The notes: generated from the letters alone by a model not told the origin. 64,000 bases of DNA from Gammaproteobacteria bacterium (GCA_029862165.1 JAOTXU010000003.1:124001-188000); one strand, 5' to 3'; counted from the stretch's first letter, positions 18,928 through 29,831 are shown. Program-made: numbers and translations.

Positions 18928-19896
18928 ATGACAGAGTCCAATACAAACCCTGTGGCCCGAAGCTGGGACACGTACTGGAGCGGCGCTCGTAATAACGCGG
19001 CGCTGACATCTGGCGGTGTCAACAATCCTACGATTCTATCGTTCTGGAAGGAGTACTTCAGTGACGTCCGCGGCCAATTGCCGGAACCCAGCATTATTGA
19101 TATCGCCAGCGGTAACGGTGCAGTTGTGGAGTGTGCCAAATTGGCTTTTGACGGAGATCTGCCGCAATTTGCCTGCCTCGATATTTCCGAATCAGCGATT
19201 GCCATGTTGCAAAAACGCTTTCCGGAAGTTAACGGCATTGTCGCCGACGCCACATCAATACCCTTGGACACGGCGTGTATCGACATAGTTACGAGCCAGT
19301 TTGGGCTTGAATATGCGGGTAGCGAGGCTCTGGATGAGGCCTGTCGTCTAGTAGCGTCGGGTGGCCAGCTTGCATTTTTGCTACATCATGCCGATGGCAG
19401 CATCTATCAAAAATGCTCCACCAGTTTGGTGGCGGTTGATGAAATGCAGACTGCACGCTTCATTCCTGCGTGTACAGCCATGTTCAAGACCGGTTTTGCA
19501 GCCAGAAGTGGCGGCGACCGGGCTGAATATGAGATTGCGGCAAAGGAATTTGTACCGGCTATCAGGGTGATGGAATCAATAATGATGAATCATGGCCGTG
19601 ATGTAGCCGACGGAACCATCGTGAAGTTGTACCGCGATGTTAGAACCATCCACGAACGACTGCAGAACTATGAGGCCTCTGACGTGCTGGATTGGCTGGA
19701 CAAAATGCAGGGCGAAATTAGCGAATACGCTGAGCGAATGAGTTCTATGTGTAATGCGGCCATCGACGAAAAATCGTTTCAAGAATTTTGCCTGCGCCTG
19801 AAAACGCTCGGCTTCACGTTACATCGCAACGAGCCGTTGCCTGAATCTGGCACAAGCACCCCTTTGGCGTGGGTACTCGTCGCGAAGAAGCCGTAA
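18928..19896 (+). CDS. Class I SAM-dependent methyltransferase
   Basis: IIDIASGNGAVVECAK motif I; LDTACIDIVTSQFGLEY. Confidence 0.8.
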   Translation: MTESNTNPVARSWDTYWSGARNNAALTSGGVNNPTILSFWKEYFSDVRGQLPEPSIIDIASGNGAVVECAKLAFDGDLPQFACLDISESAIAMLQKRFPEVNGIVADATSIPLDTACIDIVTSQFGLEYAGSEALDEACRLVASGGQLAFLLHHADGSIYQKCSTSLVAVDEMQTARFIPACTAMFKTGFAARSGGDRAEYEIAAKEFVPAIRVMESIMMNHGRDVADGTIVKLYRDVRTIHERLQNYEASDVLDWLDKMQGEISEYAERMSSMCNAAIDEKSFQEFCLRLKTLGFTLHRNEPLPESGTSTPLAWVLVAKKP

Positions 19897-19902
19897 CGGC
19901 GG

Positions 19903-21552
19903 TTAATCAGATTCCAGTTTTTCGACGTCTGGAATAAACGCACGATAGTTTTGCCACCGTCCGCTGGACCCGGTGTGTAGACCCTCTCGTACCTGCCAGA
20001 TACTAGCCGTTTTTACGGTATTGTCCGAGCGCCAGAATTCCAGGCACCGTTTGTCCCACTCGAGCCCGAGGAATTCAAGCAGCTGACGCAACACCGGCTC
20101 CGGGGTTTGCACCAGCTGGTCATAATCGACCGTAAAAATATTCTCGCCAAACGAGCTCTGCCAATGATCCATTAGACGTGTATGCAAACGATAGTAATGA
20201 TCGATATCGTGTAGGTCAGCGGCATAACCGAGTTGTTCGCCCAGTTGTTGAAAAAAGACGGACAGGCAATTGTCCTGGCGACGTCGGTGCGTGTACACAA
20301 TGCGGACCGATGGAAAAATAGATCGGACCAGTCCCAGATGTAGAAAATTATCCGGCCGCTTGTCGGTTACGTGTTCGGCATCGGGGAATAGCTCTTGTAC
20401 CCGCGCAAGATATTCTTCCCCGATAGGCTGCAGATGCGGTGCCGCCGTGCTTTCGATCTGTTCTGGACTCGGCGTCAATCTGTGTGCGATAAGCCAGGGC
20501 AAGAAGTCCAGCTCGCCACCAGCAGTGATTGCCGGGTGCGCACCGAGCATTTGTTCAACCAGCGTTGATCCGGACCGATACATGCCGCAAATAAATATTG
20601 GGCTGTCCTTGAGCCGCGTCTGTGCGCTGGCCAACCAATTTGTGTCGAAGAGACGAATGATCTGGTCGAATCCCTGTTCGGCGGCCTGGCGATCGTAACG
20701 AGAGCGTCGGCTGCCAAGGGTGTTAGCGCTGGTGTACGCGGTGAATGCTTCCTCGTAGAGTTCGACATCATCCAGGACTTTACCCAGTGCAAAATAGAGT
20801 CCTTCCTGGGCCAAAGGATCGTTGCTCGACTGCTGGACCGCAGCAAGCAATATGTCGATTAGTGGATCGTCACGGTCGTCTAGTTTGCCGATATTAGCCA
20901 GGCGGCATAGCGAGTCGGCGTGTGCAGGATTGGCGTCGTGTATGCGACGATAAAGCGCCACGGCCTGTTCTCTTTCACCGCTTTCTTCATGCAATGCGGC
21001 GAGGTTGAACAGAGCAGGCACATAAGCGGGATCCACTTCGAGCGCGCGCATATACATTTCCCGCGCCTTAGCTGGTCTGCGCATGTCTGAGTACAGCACA
21101 CCGGTGTTGGAATAGACTTCCTGCACGCCATCGATACCAAGGCTGGCGGCTTTCTCGTACGCAAGCAACGCGTCCTGGTAACGCAATGTGCGCTTGTATA
21201 GGAGAGCTACATTGAAATGCCCGGCCGCCAGTTCGGGCTGTCGCTTGAGCAATCGCTCATAGTGAGCGATTGCACCGTCGATATCGCCCAGTCCGTCGAG
21301 TAGACTCGCCAGCCGGGCGTAGTAAGAGAGGCTGTCCGGCTGCTCTTCGGTCAGTTCAACCAACACATCGGCCGCCAGGGTCGGGCGGCGCGTTTGTAGG
21401 TAGAGTTCGAGCAACGCCTGCAACACGATCTCCCGGTTTGCCCCAGGCGTCGCCATCGCGCGATAGGCTTGCTCGGCTTCGGCAAAGCTGCCGTTGGCAT
21501 GTAATTTTCGCGCTTCGGTAAACGCTGTATCAAAATCGACAGTCCTGCTCAT
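19903..21552 (-). CDS. TPR-repeat sulfotransferase
   Basis: N-terminal TPRs; PAPS-binding FICGMYRSGSTLVEQML and RIVYTHRRRQDNCLSVFFQ. Confidence 0.9.
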   Translation of the reverse strand: MSRTVDFDTAFTEARKLHANGSFAEAEQAYRAMATPGANREIVLQALLELYLQTRRPTLAADVLVELTEEQPDSLSYYARLASLLDGLGDIDGAIAHYERLLKRQPELAAGHFNVALLYKRTLRYQDALLAYEKAASLGIDGVQEVYSNTGVLYSDMRRPAKAREMYMRALEVDPAYVPALFNLAALHEESGEREQAVALYRRIHDANPAHADSLCRLANIGKLDDRDDPLIDILLAAVQQSSNDPLAQEGLYFALGKVLDDVELYEEAFTAYTSANTLGSRRSRYDRQAAEQGFDQIIRLFDTNWLASAQTRLKDSPIFICGMYRSGSTLVEQMLGAHPAITAGGELDFLPWLIAHRLTPSPEQIESTAAPHLQPIGEEYLARVQELFPDAEHVTDKRPDNFLHLGLVRSIFPSVRIVYTHRRRQDNCLSVFFQQLGEQLGYAADLHDIDHYYRLHTRLMDHWQSSFGENIFTVDYDQLVQTPEPVLRQLLEFLGLEWDKRCLEFWRSDNTVKTASIWQVREGLHTGSSGRWQNYRAFIPDVEKLESD

Positions 21553-23396
21553 TGCACGCCGGGCACGACATCAAATGCAACCGTCATCCTGGGGTCGTCC
21601 GACTCAAATGGCACAGTTCCGTGCCACATATAAGAGGGGAAAAGAACCAGTCGCCCTGTCGTCGGCTGAATAAGCCGGCGGGCCTGGCCCTTTTCGCCGA
21701 GATCGATATCGGGTTCGCCAAACTTGATGCCACCGCCATGTTCGTCGGATTCGACTATCTCAGGTGGTACCTGCACGTAATAGGCCGAGCTGATCCAACC
21801 GAGCGGATGGGTGTGCATTTTATGGTACCCACAACGCCCGAGACGCACTGACCACGATGCCGCAAATCGGTAAATATCGTTGTTTCGTGCAAACAAGGGG
21901 TGCTCTTTATTAGCCGGAAAACGGCCAACGTAATCCTGGACGCACTCTTTGATACCTGCGACCAGATCCAATATTTCCTGGTCTCTCAGATTGAAAAGAT
22001 TGCCACTGGTCTGACTGCCACCGCGTAGCGTCTGCTCCGCAGGGTAGCGCTTGGCGATATGTAGGGGCTCCAGAACACGGCCTAGGCTTTCGTTAAACTC
22101 GGTTGCATTGGCAAAACCCGACGGAACAGGTACGTCGTATGCGCGGACCAGGTTTTCATAGTCGTTAAGTACAGCATCGCGTTCATCGTCGAGCATCCGC
22201 CAGCATAGTCCCAGATAGGCCAGCGCCCGCTGGTTGTAGGGCATCTGCGCCGCACCGGCCTGCACGTGTTGCAACGCTTCGTCGGGCCGCTTGCACGCCA
22301 GCAACGCGCGTGCATAACTAATGCGGTGCATCGGTGTTGAGCCCGGCATGTTCACAGCGGCCTCGTGCACCAGCAACGCGTCGTCCCAACGACCTTGCCC
22401 CTCTCTGGCATACGCAAGCAGGCTCTTTGTCTCACTGTCATTAGGCGTGTGATGCAGACCTTCCTGAAGCACAGATGCTGCTTCGTCAAAATCTTCGATT
22501 TGCGTCAGCGATCTCGCATAAGCTAGTCGTAACGGCACTGCCGCCGGATCGTCTTTCAACGCAACCCGGTACGAGCTGAGGTAGTCGTCGAGGTAATCCT
22601 GCTGCCACAGCAGTGAATTAAGATTCTTGTGTGTATCCAGATCACCTGGATTGCGGGCCAGTGCCGCCTTATAGGAGTCTATTGCCCGGTCGGGCTGGTG
22701 CATGTCGATCAGCGCATTACCGATATTGTGTGACAATTCCGGCCGGTCCAGACCGAGTTTTTGCGCTGTCTCGTAGTGTTCGAGCGCTTCCTCCGGACGC
22801 TGCATCAGACGCAGGACCAAACCGAGGTTGTGATGTGCATCGGCATAGTCAGGATTCAGTTCCAACGCTTTTTCGAAACACTCCAAAGCGTCGGCGAGAT
22901 TGCCCTGCTGCTGTCGAATATTGCCCAGACTCAACCACGAAGCCGGGTCTGCCGGGCGAAATTCGAGACAGCGTTCAAAAGACGCGGCGGCGTCATCAAG
23001 ACGGTTGGCCTGCGCATAGCACAATCCGCGATTGCGTAACGCATCGACATATTCCGGGAAAATTCTAATGGCGTTGTCGTAACTGGCAATAGCCTCGTCG
23101 AACCTGCCGCATCGTACCAGTGCGTTGCCGAGGTTATTCGCTACCTCAGCCTGATCAGGAAACAGCTGCAGCGACTCCTGCATCAGGACGACGGCCGATT
23201 CGTACATGCCACGTTGAGAAAGCAGCAGACCAAAGAGCTGCAATGCGGTCGGGTGACGAGGATTCTCTTTTGCAAACTGACGATAGAGGGGATAGGCCGC
23301 TTCGAGATCACCGTCCTCGTGCGCCACCACGGCCTGGCGTAACAGTTCGGGTAGTTGTGCGTGGCGCGAGTCGCCACCGGTCGTATTGGTAGTCAT
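21549..23396 (-). CDS. TPR-repeat protein with C-terminal 2OG-Fe(II) oxygenase-like domain
   Basis: Many TPRs; C-term HKMHTHPLGWISSAYYVQVP...GRLVLFPSYMWHGTVPFESDDPRMTVAFDV. Confidence 0.85.
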   Translation of the reverse strand: MTTNTTGGDSRHAQLPELLRQAVVAHEDGDLEAAYPLYRQFAKENPRHPTALQLFGLLLSQRGMYESAVVLMQESLQLFPDQAEVANNLGNALVRCGRFDEAIASYDNAIRIFPEYVDALRNRGLCYAQANRLDDAAASFERCLEFRPADPASWLSLGNIRQQQGNLADALECFEKALELNPDYADAHHNLGLVLRLMQRPEEALEHYETAQKLGLDRPELSHNIGNALIDMHQPDRAIDSYKAALARNPGDLDTHKNLNSLLWQQDYLDDYLSSYRVALKDDPAAVPLRLAYARSLTQIEDFDEAASVLQEGLHHTPNDSETKSLLAYAREGQGRWDDALLVHEAAVNMPGSTPMHRISYARALLACKRPDEALQHVQAGAAQMPYNQRALAYLGLCWRMLDDERDAVLNDYENLVRAYDVPVPSGFANATEFNESLGRVLEPLHIAKRYPAEQTLRGGSQTSGNLFNLRDQEILDLVAGIKECVQDYVGRFPANKEHPLFARNNDIYRFAASWSVRLGRCGYHKMHTHPLGWISSAYYVQVPPEIVESDEHGGGIKFGEPDIDLGEKGQARRLIQPTTGRLVLFPSYMWHGTVPFESDDPRMTVAFDVVPGVQ

Positions 23397-23412
23397 GGTG
23401 CAACGGAATCCA

Positions 23413-23441
23413 AAAAAAATCGGCGGGCCGAAGCCCGCCGA
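23413..23441 (-). terminator. Rho-independent terminator between receptor and oxygenase genes
   Basis: Minus strand: TCGGCGGGC-TTCG-GCCCGCCGA followed by T8. Confidence 0.88.
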
Positions 23442-23466
23442 TCATTATCGCACTTACTACAGTCTT

Positions 23467-26370
23467 TTAGCGACTGTGAGTCAGGCCCAAGAACCAGTAG
23501 CGACCCAATGGGTCCCAGGTTCCCGGAATCGTGTTGCCGTTGCTGTACGGAGCCGTATTGAACAGTCCGTGCGTAGGCGGATCCTCATCCGTGATGTTGG
23601 TTATACCGGCGACAATGGTCGTCTCGCCACCGAGCCAATCGGTCGAATAGGCGGCCGACAGATCAAAGTAGCTCTCATTATCAGACGAGAACCGGTCTTG
23701 GCTGAATTCATCGACTTCCCCGACATAACGCCAGGCACCAACGACTTCCAGACCTTCCTGCGGTGTGTTCCACTTGGTCGAGAACGTGTGCTTCCATTCA
23801 GGCCGCGGACGACCACAAGCACCACCCCATTTACCGACGCAATCGTTGATGGCGCCGCCAGGTTGCGGTTGGTCATCCCACGTGTCGAGTAACGTGCCAC
23901 GCAGGGTAAAGCCCAGTCCGTGATTGCCGAACTCGACATCGTAGTTGCCGTTGATGTCAAAACCGGTTACTTCGAATTTACCAATGTTGACCTGGGTTGC
24001 CTGTACGCGTGGTGCGTTCGGGCCAGAACCTACCCAGACGTTACCGTTAGTCGGATTACGCCGAATTAACGAGCAAAGCGAAGCATCGCCGGTCGTGCCG
24101 CACTGTCTGATGACAAACTCTGGATCGATAGTTGAGATGGCATCTTCAACCTCAATATTCCAATAGTCCAGACTCAGCGTGAGGCCGTTCGCCCAACTCT
24201 CGGGCGTGAGCACGACACCAACGGTGAATGAATCTGACGTCTCGGCATCGAGAGCAGCGTTGCCGCCAAACAGACCGTTGTACTGATCAGCCGGGCTGGG
24301 AGCTACACCGCCGTAGGTTCCGGCAGGTACGCCGGTCAAAGCACACTGCGCTTCGGTCAGCTCAGGCGTCGGCCCGGCGCAGGGATCGGTACCCTGCCAC
24401 AAGCCAATCGTCTGCGGCGAGAACAGCTCGTTGAGGTTCGGTGCACGAACTGCGCGGTTAGCGCTGCCACGGAACCGGAACTCATCGTTCGGCGAATACT
24501 CAAGACCCAGGTTCCAGGTATCGGCATCAACACCGAGATCGTAGTCCGAGAAGCGATAACGCACATCAGCCGAAAGTGACTGTATGCCCGGGCGATCCTG
24601 AATTAGTGGGATCTTGGCTTCCGTGAAGAATTCCTTCACGAGAATAGCGCCGGAAACGTCAGCCGTTGCGCCACCCTGACCGGCAGCATTACCATTGTTG
24701 TAGTTGTTGTCGAGATCGAATACCGACGTTTCGTCACGGTATTCCACACCGGCAACCAGCTGAATGCCGTCGGTAGCTGATGGCAGCTTGAGACCGGCAT
24801 TAGTCAGATCACCAGTGACGTAGGCCACACCCTGACTCATCTCCATGTCTGCCTTGGAAAACAGCGGCAGATTGAGATAGTTGATAGCAGCTTGTGTCAC
24901 CTGACCAGGCTGGAAGATATTGTAGACAACACAGCTCGGATCGGAGCCGTCTACGACGGACCGGCAAACAGCGTTACCAGAGCCATCATCTACGACATCC
25001 AGCGCACGGATAATGTTGGTGATAGACAGGTCGTTGTTGTACGTCTCGTTGAAGTTCATCCGCGCAAAGTTGGCGAAGACATCGAACTGCCAATCGTCAT
25101 TGATGTCGCCACGGAACCCGACGAGGCTACGCAACGATGTATGACTGATATCGTCGAAACGCGGGCCACCCTCGACGTTGCGACGACCGACGTAAATCGG
25201 CACGAAGTCAGTAGGGTTGACGCAACCAAGCGCAGTGAATTGCTGGGCCGACAACAATGGGTTTTCGCAGCTCAGACCGGTGTTGTTGAAGAATGTTCCA
25301 GACGGTGCGATCTGCGCCAGGCTGCGGTCATCCATGAATTGAAATTCGACGTAGCCTTCCAGCCTGTCGTCAAGTTCATAGGTGCCAAACAGACCACCGG
25401 TGTAACGCTCGTCCGGGCGTTGGAAGTAGTTCAACGGACCGTAGTTGTAGCTCTCACCGGCGCGATCTTCAAAGTCGCCTGATGTCAGATTGAGTGTCAG
25501 ATCGATTGTGTTGGGCGCGGCTGCAAAGTTCCGGAACGAACCGCGTGGTGTCGTTGACGAACCACGGCAGTTGCCGACAGGCAAAGCGGACCCACCGAGC
25601 GCACAAGCGCTGTAGTCGCGCTCCGAGTGCCGGATGGCCGCGATATCGCGATAGCCGAGGTAGCCGGTAACGTTACCGCGACCGTCGGCTGAGTTCATGC
25701 CGACAATGACGTTGACGTCCGTCGTTTCACCATCGGTGACATCACCTGGAGCCTGTGGGAATCCCAATGCGGCGATTTCCGCCTGTGCAGCACTGTTGTC
25801 GTTCTTGTGCTGATAACCGGATTTTTGGACATTGATCTCGAATCCTTCGAAATCATCTCTCATGATGAAGTTAACAACACCAGCAACAGCGTCCGAACCG
25901 TAGGTGGATGATGCGCCACCGGTCAGCAGCTCTACCCGCTCAACAAGCGAGCCCGGAATCTGATTGATATCCGGCGCCAGTGCGTACGGATCGCCAAAGC
26001 CCATGCGGTGACCGTTGGTAAGAACCAAAGTACGGTCTGAGCCCAAACCACGAAGGTCAAGGGTTGCGGTACCGGTTGATCCATTTGAATCGTTGGATGT
26101 TAGTGAGGGCACAACCTGTGGCAGGTCGTTGACCAGGTCTTCTACGCGGGTAATACCGCTGTAGGAGAGCTCTTGTGCGTCAACGGTTGTGACCGGACTA
26201 GTAGTAACTAAGTTTGAATCGACCGGGATACGTGATCCGGTCGTAATAACCTCTTCCACAGGCTGAGTGTCCTGTGCTTGAGCTGGTGCTGCGACTGCGC
26301 CTACGATCGCGGCACTAAATAGTGCGCGATGTACGCCGTCGCTTAGCAGTTTGTTTGTCGTCATACCCAT
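23467..26370 (-). CDS. TonB-dependent outer membrane receptor
   Basis: Signal peptide, EEVITTGSRI TonB box, plug (LVLTNGHRM, VERVELLTGGASSTYGSDAVAGVVNFI), C-terminal barrel. Confidence 0.95.
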   Translation of the reverse strand: MGMTTNKLLSDGVHRALFSAAIVGAVAAPAQAQDTQPVEEVITTGSRIPVDSNLVTTSPVTTVDAQELSYSGITRVEDLVNDLPQVVPSLTSNDSNGSTGTATLDLRGLGSDRTLVLTNGHRMGFGDPYALAPDINQIPGSLVERVELLTGGASSTYGSDAVAGVVNFIMRDDFEGFEINVQKSGYQHKNDNSAAQAEIAALGFPQAPGDVTDGETTDVNVIVGMNSADGRGNVTGYLGYRDIAAIRHSERDYSACALGGSALPVGNCRGSSTTPRGSFRNFAAAPNTIDLTLNLTSGDFEDRAGESYNYGPLNYFQRPDERYTGGLFGTYELDDRLEGYVEFQFMDDRSLAQIAPSGTFFNNTGLSCENPLLSAQQFTALGCVNPTDFVPIYVGRRNVEGGPRFDDISHTSLRSLVGFRGDINDDWQFDVFANFARMNFNETYNNDLSITNIIRALDVVDDGSGNAVCRSVVDGSDPSCVVYNIFQPGQVTQAAINYLNLPLFSKADMEMSQGVAYVTGDLTNAGLKLPSATDGIQLVAGVEYRDETSVFDLDNNYNNGNAAGQGGATADVSGAILVKEFFTEAKIPLIQDRPGIQSLSADVRYRFSDYDLGVDADTWNLGLEYSPNDEFRFRGSANRAVRAPNLNELFSPQTIGLWQGTDPCAGPTPELTEAQCALTGVPAGTYGGVAPSPADQYNGLFGGNAALDAETSDSFTVGVVLTPESWANGLTLSLDYWNIEVEDAISTIDPEFVIRQCGTTGDASLCSLIRRNPTNGNVWVGSGPNAPRVQATQVNIGKFEVTGFDINGNYDVEFGNHGLGFTLRGTLLDTWDDQPQPGGAINDCVGKWGGACGRPRPEWKHTFSTKWNTPQEGLEVVGAWRYVGEVDEFSQDRFSSDNESYFDLSAAYSTDWLGGETTIVAGITNITDEDPPTHGLFNTAPYSNGNTIPGTWDPLGRYWFLGLTHSR

Positions 26371-26808
26371 TCTCCCGAAAGGCCTCCGATGATATTTACG
26401 CTACACGGGCCACGACGTTGTATCTTTGATACACCTGTGACTCGATAGGGGCCAGAGTATCCAGAAATAGGCAATGCTTTGCAATACACGGGCATTAATG
26501 ACTGTTGCGCTGGCGCTACAAACAAGTCCAGGCGACAGGCTGTTGCATAAACACGACAGCAATCCACCCCCTTCACGGGCGTATGCACCGGGGGCCAACT
26601 ATCCCCTGATTTGCCAAGATAAAGGCTCTGCCCGACTGGAAATGCCGGTTTTGCTGGCAGGGACGGATCTTGGAGGCCAGGGCTGATCTTGCGTGATTGG
26701 GCCAATGCTCCCACCGGGCTTTGGGGCGGATGCCCCGACCGTGCGGCAAGGAGGAGGGCCCAATTGGGCCTGGATGCGCGGAAAACGTGATTCTGGCGCA
26801 GAAATTGG

Positions 26809-27900
26809 CTAGTCGTTCAGGCGATCAATGAAACTCTGGGTCTGCCATAGCGACTGAATCGTGGGCAAAATGAGGCTGACGACCCGGTTCCAGCGCGCCA
26901 GGTTCGATGTGGCCACGTATACGACATCCTGTGGCATCAGGCCAAACTGGGTTGCCAGCAGCATTGCGTCGGGTGATTTCGCATCGAGCCAATACACTGC
27001 TGCGCCCTCCGGCTCATTACGGAAAACAAACAAACGACTGGCGTCAGCAATATCCTCGTTGATGCCGCCGCTACTGCTTAGCGCTTCAGCCAGGTTCAGT
27101 TGGCCATCGGGCATTGGGATCGTGCCCGGGTTTATGACTGCTCCCATAACGTGTGTCATGAAGAAGCTGTTCTTGGGTACGTAGACGACGTCGCCATTTT
27201 GCAGCAGCGTATTCTGCGTCAGATCGCCTCGGTGCAACAGCCGCACCATATCAAAACTCAGTTTCTTTCCGTCGCGTAATACGGTGACCTTTTGAATAGC
27301 GGAATTCTCGCTGGGCCCACCGGAGAGATTGAGGGCTTCAACAAGAGTCATCGGTGTATCGGTTATAGGAAAAAAGCCAGGCTGTACAACCTCACCGGTT
27401 ACGTTTACTCGCTTACTGCGGAAACCGGCAATTCGCACATCCAGTTGCGGGTTGTTTATATAACGGCTGAGACGACTGGTGAGGTTGCCGCGAATCTCCG
27501 CCAGTGTGTTACCCCCTACATGAACCTCGCCGACGTATGGGAAGAAAATGTCGCCACTGGAGGATACGAGATGACCCTGAATATCCGGAGCTCGAAATTC
27601 GCCCGCGGGGATCGTTAGTTCGGGATGATCCCAAACCGTAAATATCAGAATATCTCTCGGGCCGACCTGATATTCGTAATTACGAAGCTGGTCGTCCAGT
27701 GTTGTATTCGAGGAAACAACCTGGCTTTGAGGAACCGACTTCGACGCAACGACCTGCGATGACAGGCGCACAATTCTGGGTTGCAACGACTGTTCCGCTG
27801 GTGTCGCCGGTTCGTATTTCCATGATTGTGTCTTCAGGTGCTGTCCCGGAATGGCGCATCCAGTCACGGCGAAAACGGCCAGAAAAACAATTAATCTCAC
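26809..27900 (-). CDS. Polysaccharide export lipoprotein (Wza-like)
   Basis: GTG at 27900; lipobox FLAVFAVTGC; YEYQVGPRDILIFTVWDHPEL, GEVHVGGNTLAEI, VNVTGEVVQPGFFPI. Confidence 0.9.
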   Translation of the reverse strand: MRLIVFLAVFAVTGCAIPGQHLKTQSWKYEPATPAEQSLQPRIVRLSSQVVASKSVPQSQVVSSNTTLDDQLRNYEYQVGPRDILIFTVWDHPELTIPAGEFRAPDIQGHLVSSSGDIFFPYVGEVHVGGNTLAEIRGNLTSRLSRYINNPQLDVRIAGFRSKRVNVTGEVVQPGFFPITDTPMTLVEALNLSGGPSENSAIQKVTVLRDGKKLSFDMVRLLHRGDLTQNTLLQNGDVVYVPKNSFFMTHVMGAVINPGTIPMPDGQLNLAEALSSSGGINEDIADASRLFVFRNEPEGAAVYWLDAKSPDAMLLATQFGLMPQDVVYVATSNLARWNRVVSLILPTIQSLWQTQSFIDRLND

Positions 27901-28105
27901 GTTTTCTATTTCCCTAAGCGTGCGATCATGCGCATTACGGTACAAATCAGGCGGATTGTAAGCAACTTGAAGCTGCAGCACCACCGGTACTCGCGCGAGT
28001 CTATTCATTTTCGGTGTGAATGCACAACGAACACCGTGAAATCGAGATATGGCATAATGAAACACCCACTTGATTCCAGCCCTTTGCTGCCCAGGCAATG
28101 ACGGC

Positions 28106-29266
28106 ATGAAAAAGAAACTCGTATTGATTGGACCATTGCCGAAGAGGCGAATTGAAGGCGTCTCTGTGTGTTTCAGCACGCTGGTGGCAGGGTTGCAGGA
28201 AGACAACATAGTAGTCGTAAACTCCAACTGGATGCGTCACGTCGAGACGCCAGGTAGATTCCAATTGTTACGGGCTATTGAGTCAGTCTTTGTCATACTA
28301 AAAGCAGCCTTTTTCTTGCCGCGTTCCCGTGCGGTATACCTAATCGTCGCGTCGAGCAAATGGGGATTCCTGCGGGACGCAGGCATCGTCATGATAGCCA
28401 GTCTTTTTCGGCGGCCTGTGGTTGCTCATTTGCACGGTGGGGGAATGCGTGGTTTCTACGTCCACAGGAGCAGAACTTTCAGGCGGTTCGTTCGCCATGT
28501 CTATTCCAGGGTCTCAACCGTTATTGTGTTGGGGGAGGGACTTCGCGGTCAATTCAGGTTTGTTCCGAAGACAACCAGGATTACCGTCGTGGCAAACGGA
28601 CTGCCGGTCGACATGGAGCCGACCGCCAAACAAGATCGCACGCTCGAATCACCGTTACGCCTGCTTTACATGTCCAACATCACACCGTCGAAAGGACTCG
28701 CTGATCTTATTGAGGCGCTGGCGATAGCACGCCGCTCTGCTGATGTCGAGTTAGATATATGTGGGGCGTTTTTAGGTGATGTGGACCATAGTGGAAGTCA
28801 AAGCGGCGACCAGTTTGCAGCAATCCTGGAAAAGAGAATCGATGAGCTGCAGGTACGAGATGCTGTGATTTTTCATGGCACAGTTTCGGGGGCAGAGAAA
28901 ACCGAAGTGTTCGGTAACGCACATGTGCTGGTTTTGCCGACATACTACAAGTGGGAGGGTCAGCCAATCAGCATTATCGAGGCCCAGGCCTGGGCGTTGC
29001 CGGTGGTGACAACCGATCACCGCGCCATCGGCGATTCCGTGATCTTTGGCGAGACCGCTGAGCGATGTGAGCCCCGGAATCCGACCAGCATCGCGCAAGC
29101 GATAGATAAGATAGTTGCAAGTCCTGAGATCTATGCGCGGTATGCCGCGGCAGCCTACCGAAATTATCGTGAACATTTCCAAATGGAAACCCATATTCGC
29201 AATATGCGCGGTGTTATCGAGGCTGCCGCCACAGTCCCGCTTTCCCCCTCAGCGGTCACGGAATGA
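28106..29266 (+). CDS. Glycosyltransferase family 4-like
   Basis: LLYMSNITPSKGLADLIEAL..., PISIIEAQAWALPVVTTDH. Confidence 0.85.
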   Translation: MKKKLVLIGPLPKRRIEGVSVCFSTLVAGLQEDNIVVVNSNWMRHVETPGRFQLLRAIESVFVILKAAFFLPRSRAVYLIVASSKWGFLRDAGIVMIASLFRRPVVAHLHGGGMRGFYVHRSRTFRRFVRHVYSRVSTVIVLGEGLRGQFRFVPKTTRITVVANGLPVDMEPTAKQDRTLESPLRLLYMSNITPSKGLADLIEALAIARRSADVELDICGAFLGDVDHSGSQSGDQFAAILEKRIDELQVRDAVIFHGTVSGAEKTEVFGNAHVLVLPTYYKWEGQPISIIEAQAWALPVVTTDHRAIGDSVIFGETAERCEPRNPTSIAQAIDKIVASPEIYARYAAAAYRNYREHFQMETHIRNMRGVIEAAATVPLSPSAVTE

Positions 29267-29390
29267 CCCAGGCATCCTTGGGCAGCATTTAAACGATGGC
29301 ATGCCATCACGCTCATGACTCCCGCTGGCCTTGCCTGGCTGAGTTGCCTAGAATCGCACCGTTTGCCTTGCCCATGTGAAACAAAGGTTT

Positions 29391-29831
29391 ATGCTAAAGA
29401 GAATCTTGGTGGTCTGTATCGGTAACATCTGCCGCAGCCCCATGGCTGCCGCTTTGCTGGACGCCTCACTGGCCGGAGACGCGTCAGTCAGCTCGGCAGG
29501 AATTGGTGCAATGGTGGGCTCGCCTGCCGATATCGTTGCAGTCGAGCTCATGGAGGAACGCGGCTTGGATATTACTGCTCATGTCGCTCGTCAGCTCGAC
29601 GAGAACTTGTTAAGGGATTCGGACGTTGTCGTGACCATGGATAGTGAACAGGTCAAATGGATTGAAAAGCACTGGCCGCAGTCGTGCGGTCGCGTGTATC
29701 GCTGGGGACACTGGGGCGATTTTGATGTTCCCGATCCTTACCGGCGCGGCGATCGAGCGTTCAGGGATGCGCTCGAGCTCATTCTCGACGGTCTCGATGA
29801 CTGGTCTACCAGGTTGCGGCAAATAACATGA
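29391..29831 (+). CDS. Low-molecular-weight protein tyrosine phosphatase (Wzb-like)
   Basis: VCIGNICRSPMAAALL (C-x5-R-S), VPDPYRRGD. Confidence 0.92.
   Translation: MLKRILVVCIGNICRSPMAAALLDASLAGDASVSSAGIGAMVGSPADIVAVELMEERGLDITAHVARQLDENLLRDSDVVVTMDSEQVKWIEKHWPQSCGRVYRWGHWGDFDVPDPYRRGDRAFRDALELILDGLDDWSTRLRQIT

Noticed and set aside
26361-26714. 117-aa minus-strand ORF upstream of the TonB receptor; also considered a riboswitch here
   Set aside because: No recognisable domain, and I could not match the ~440-bp leader to any riboswitch fold by eye.
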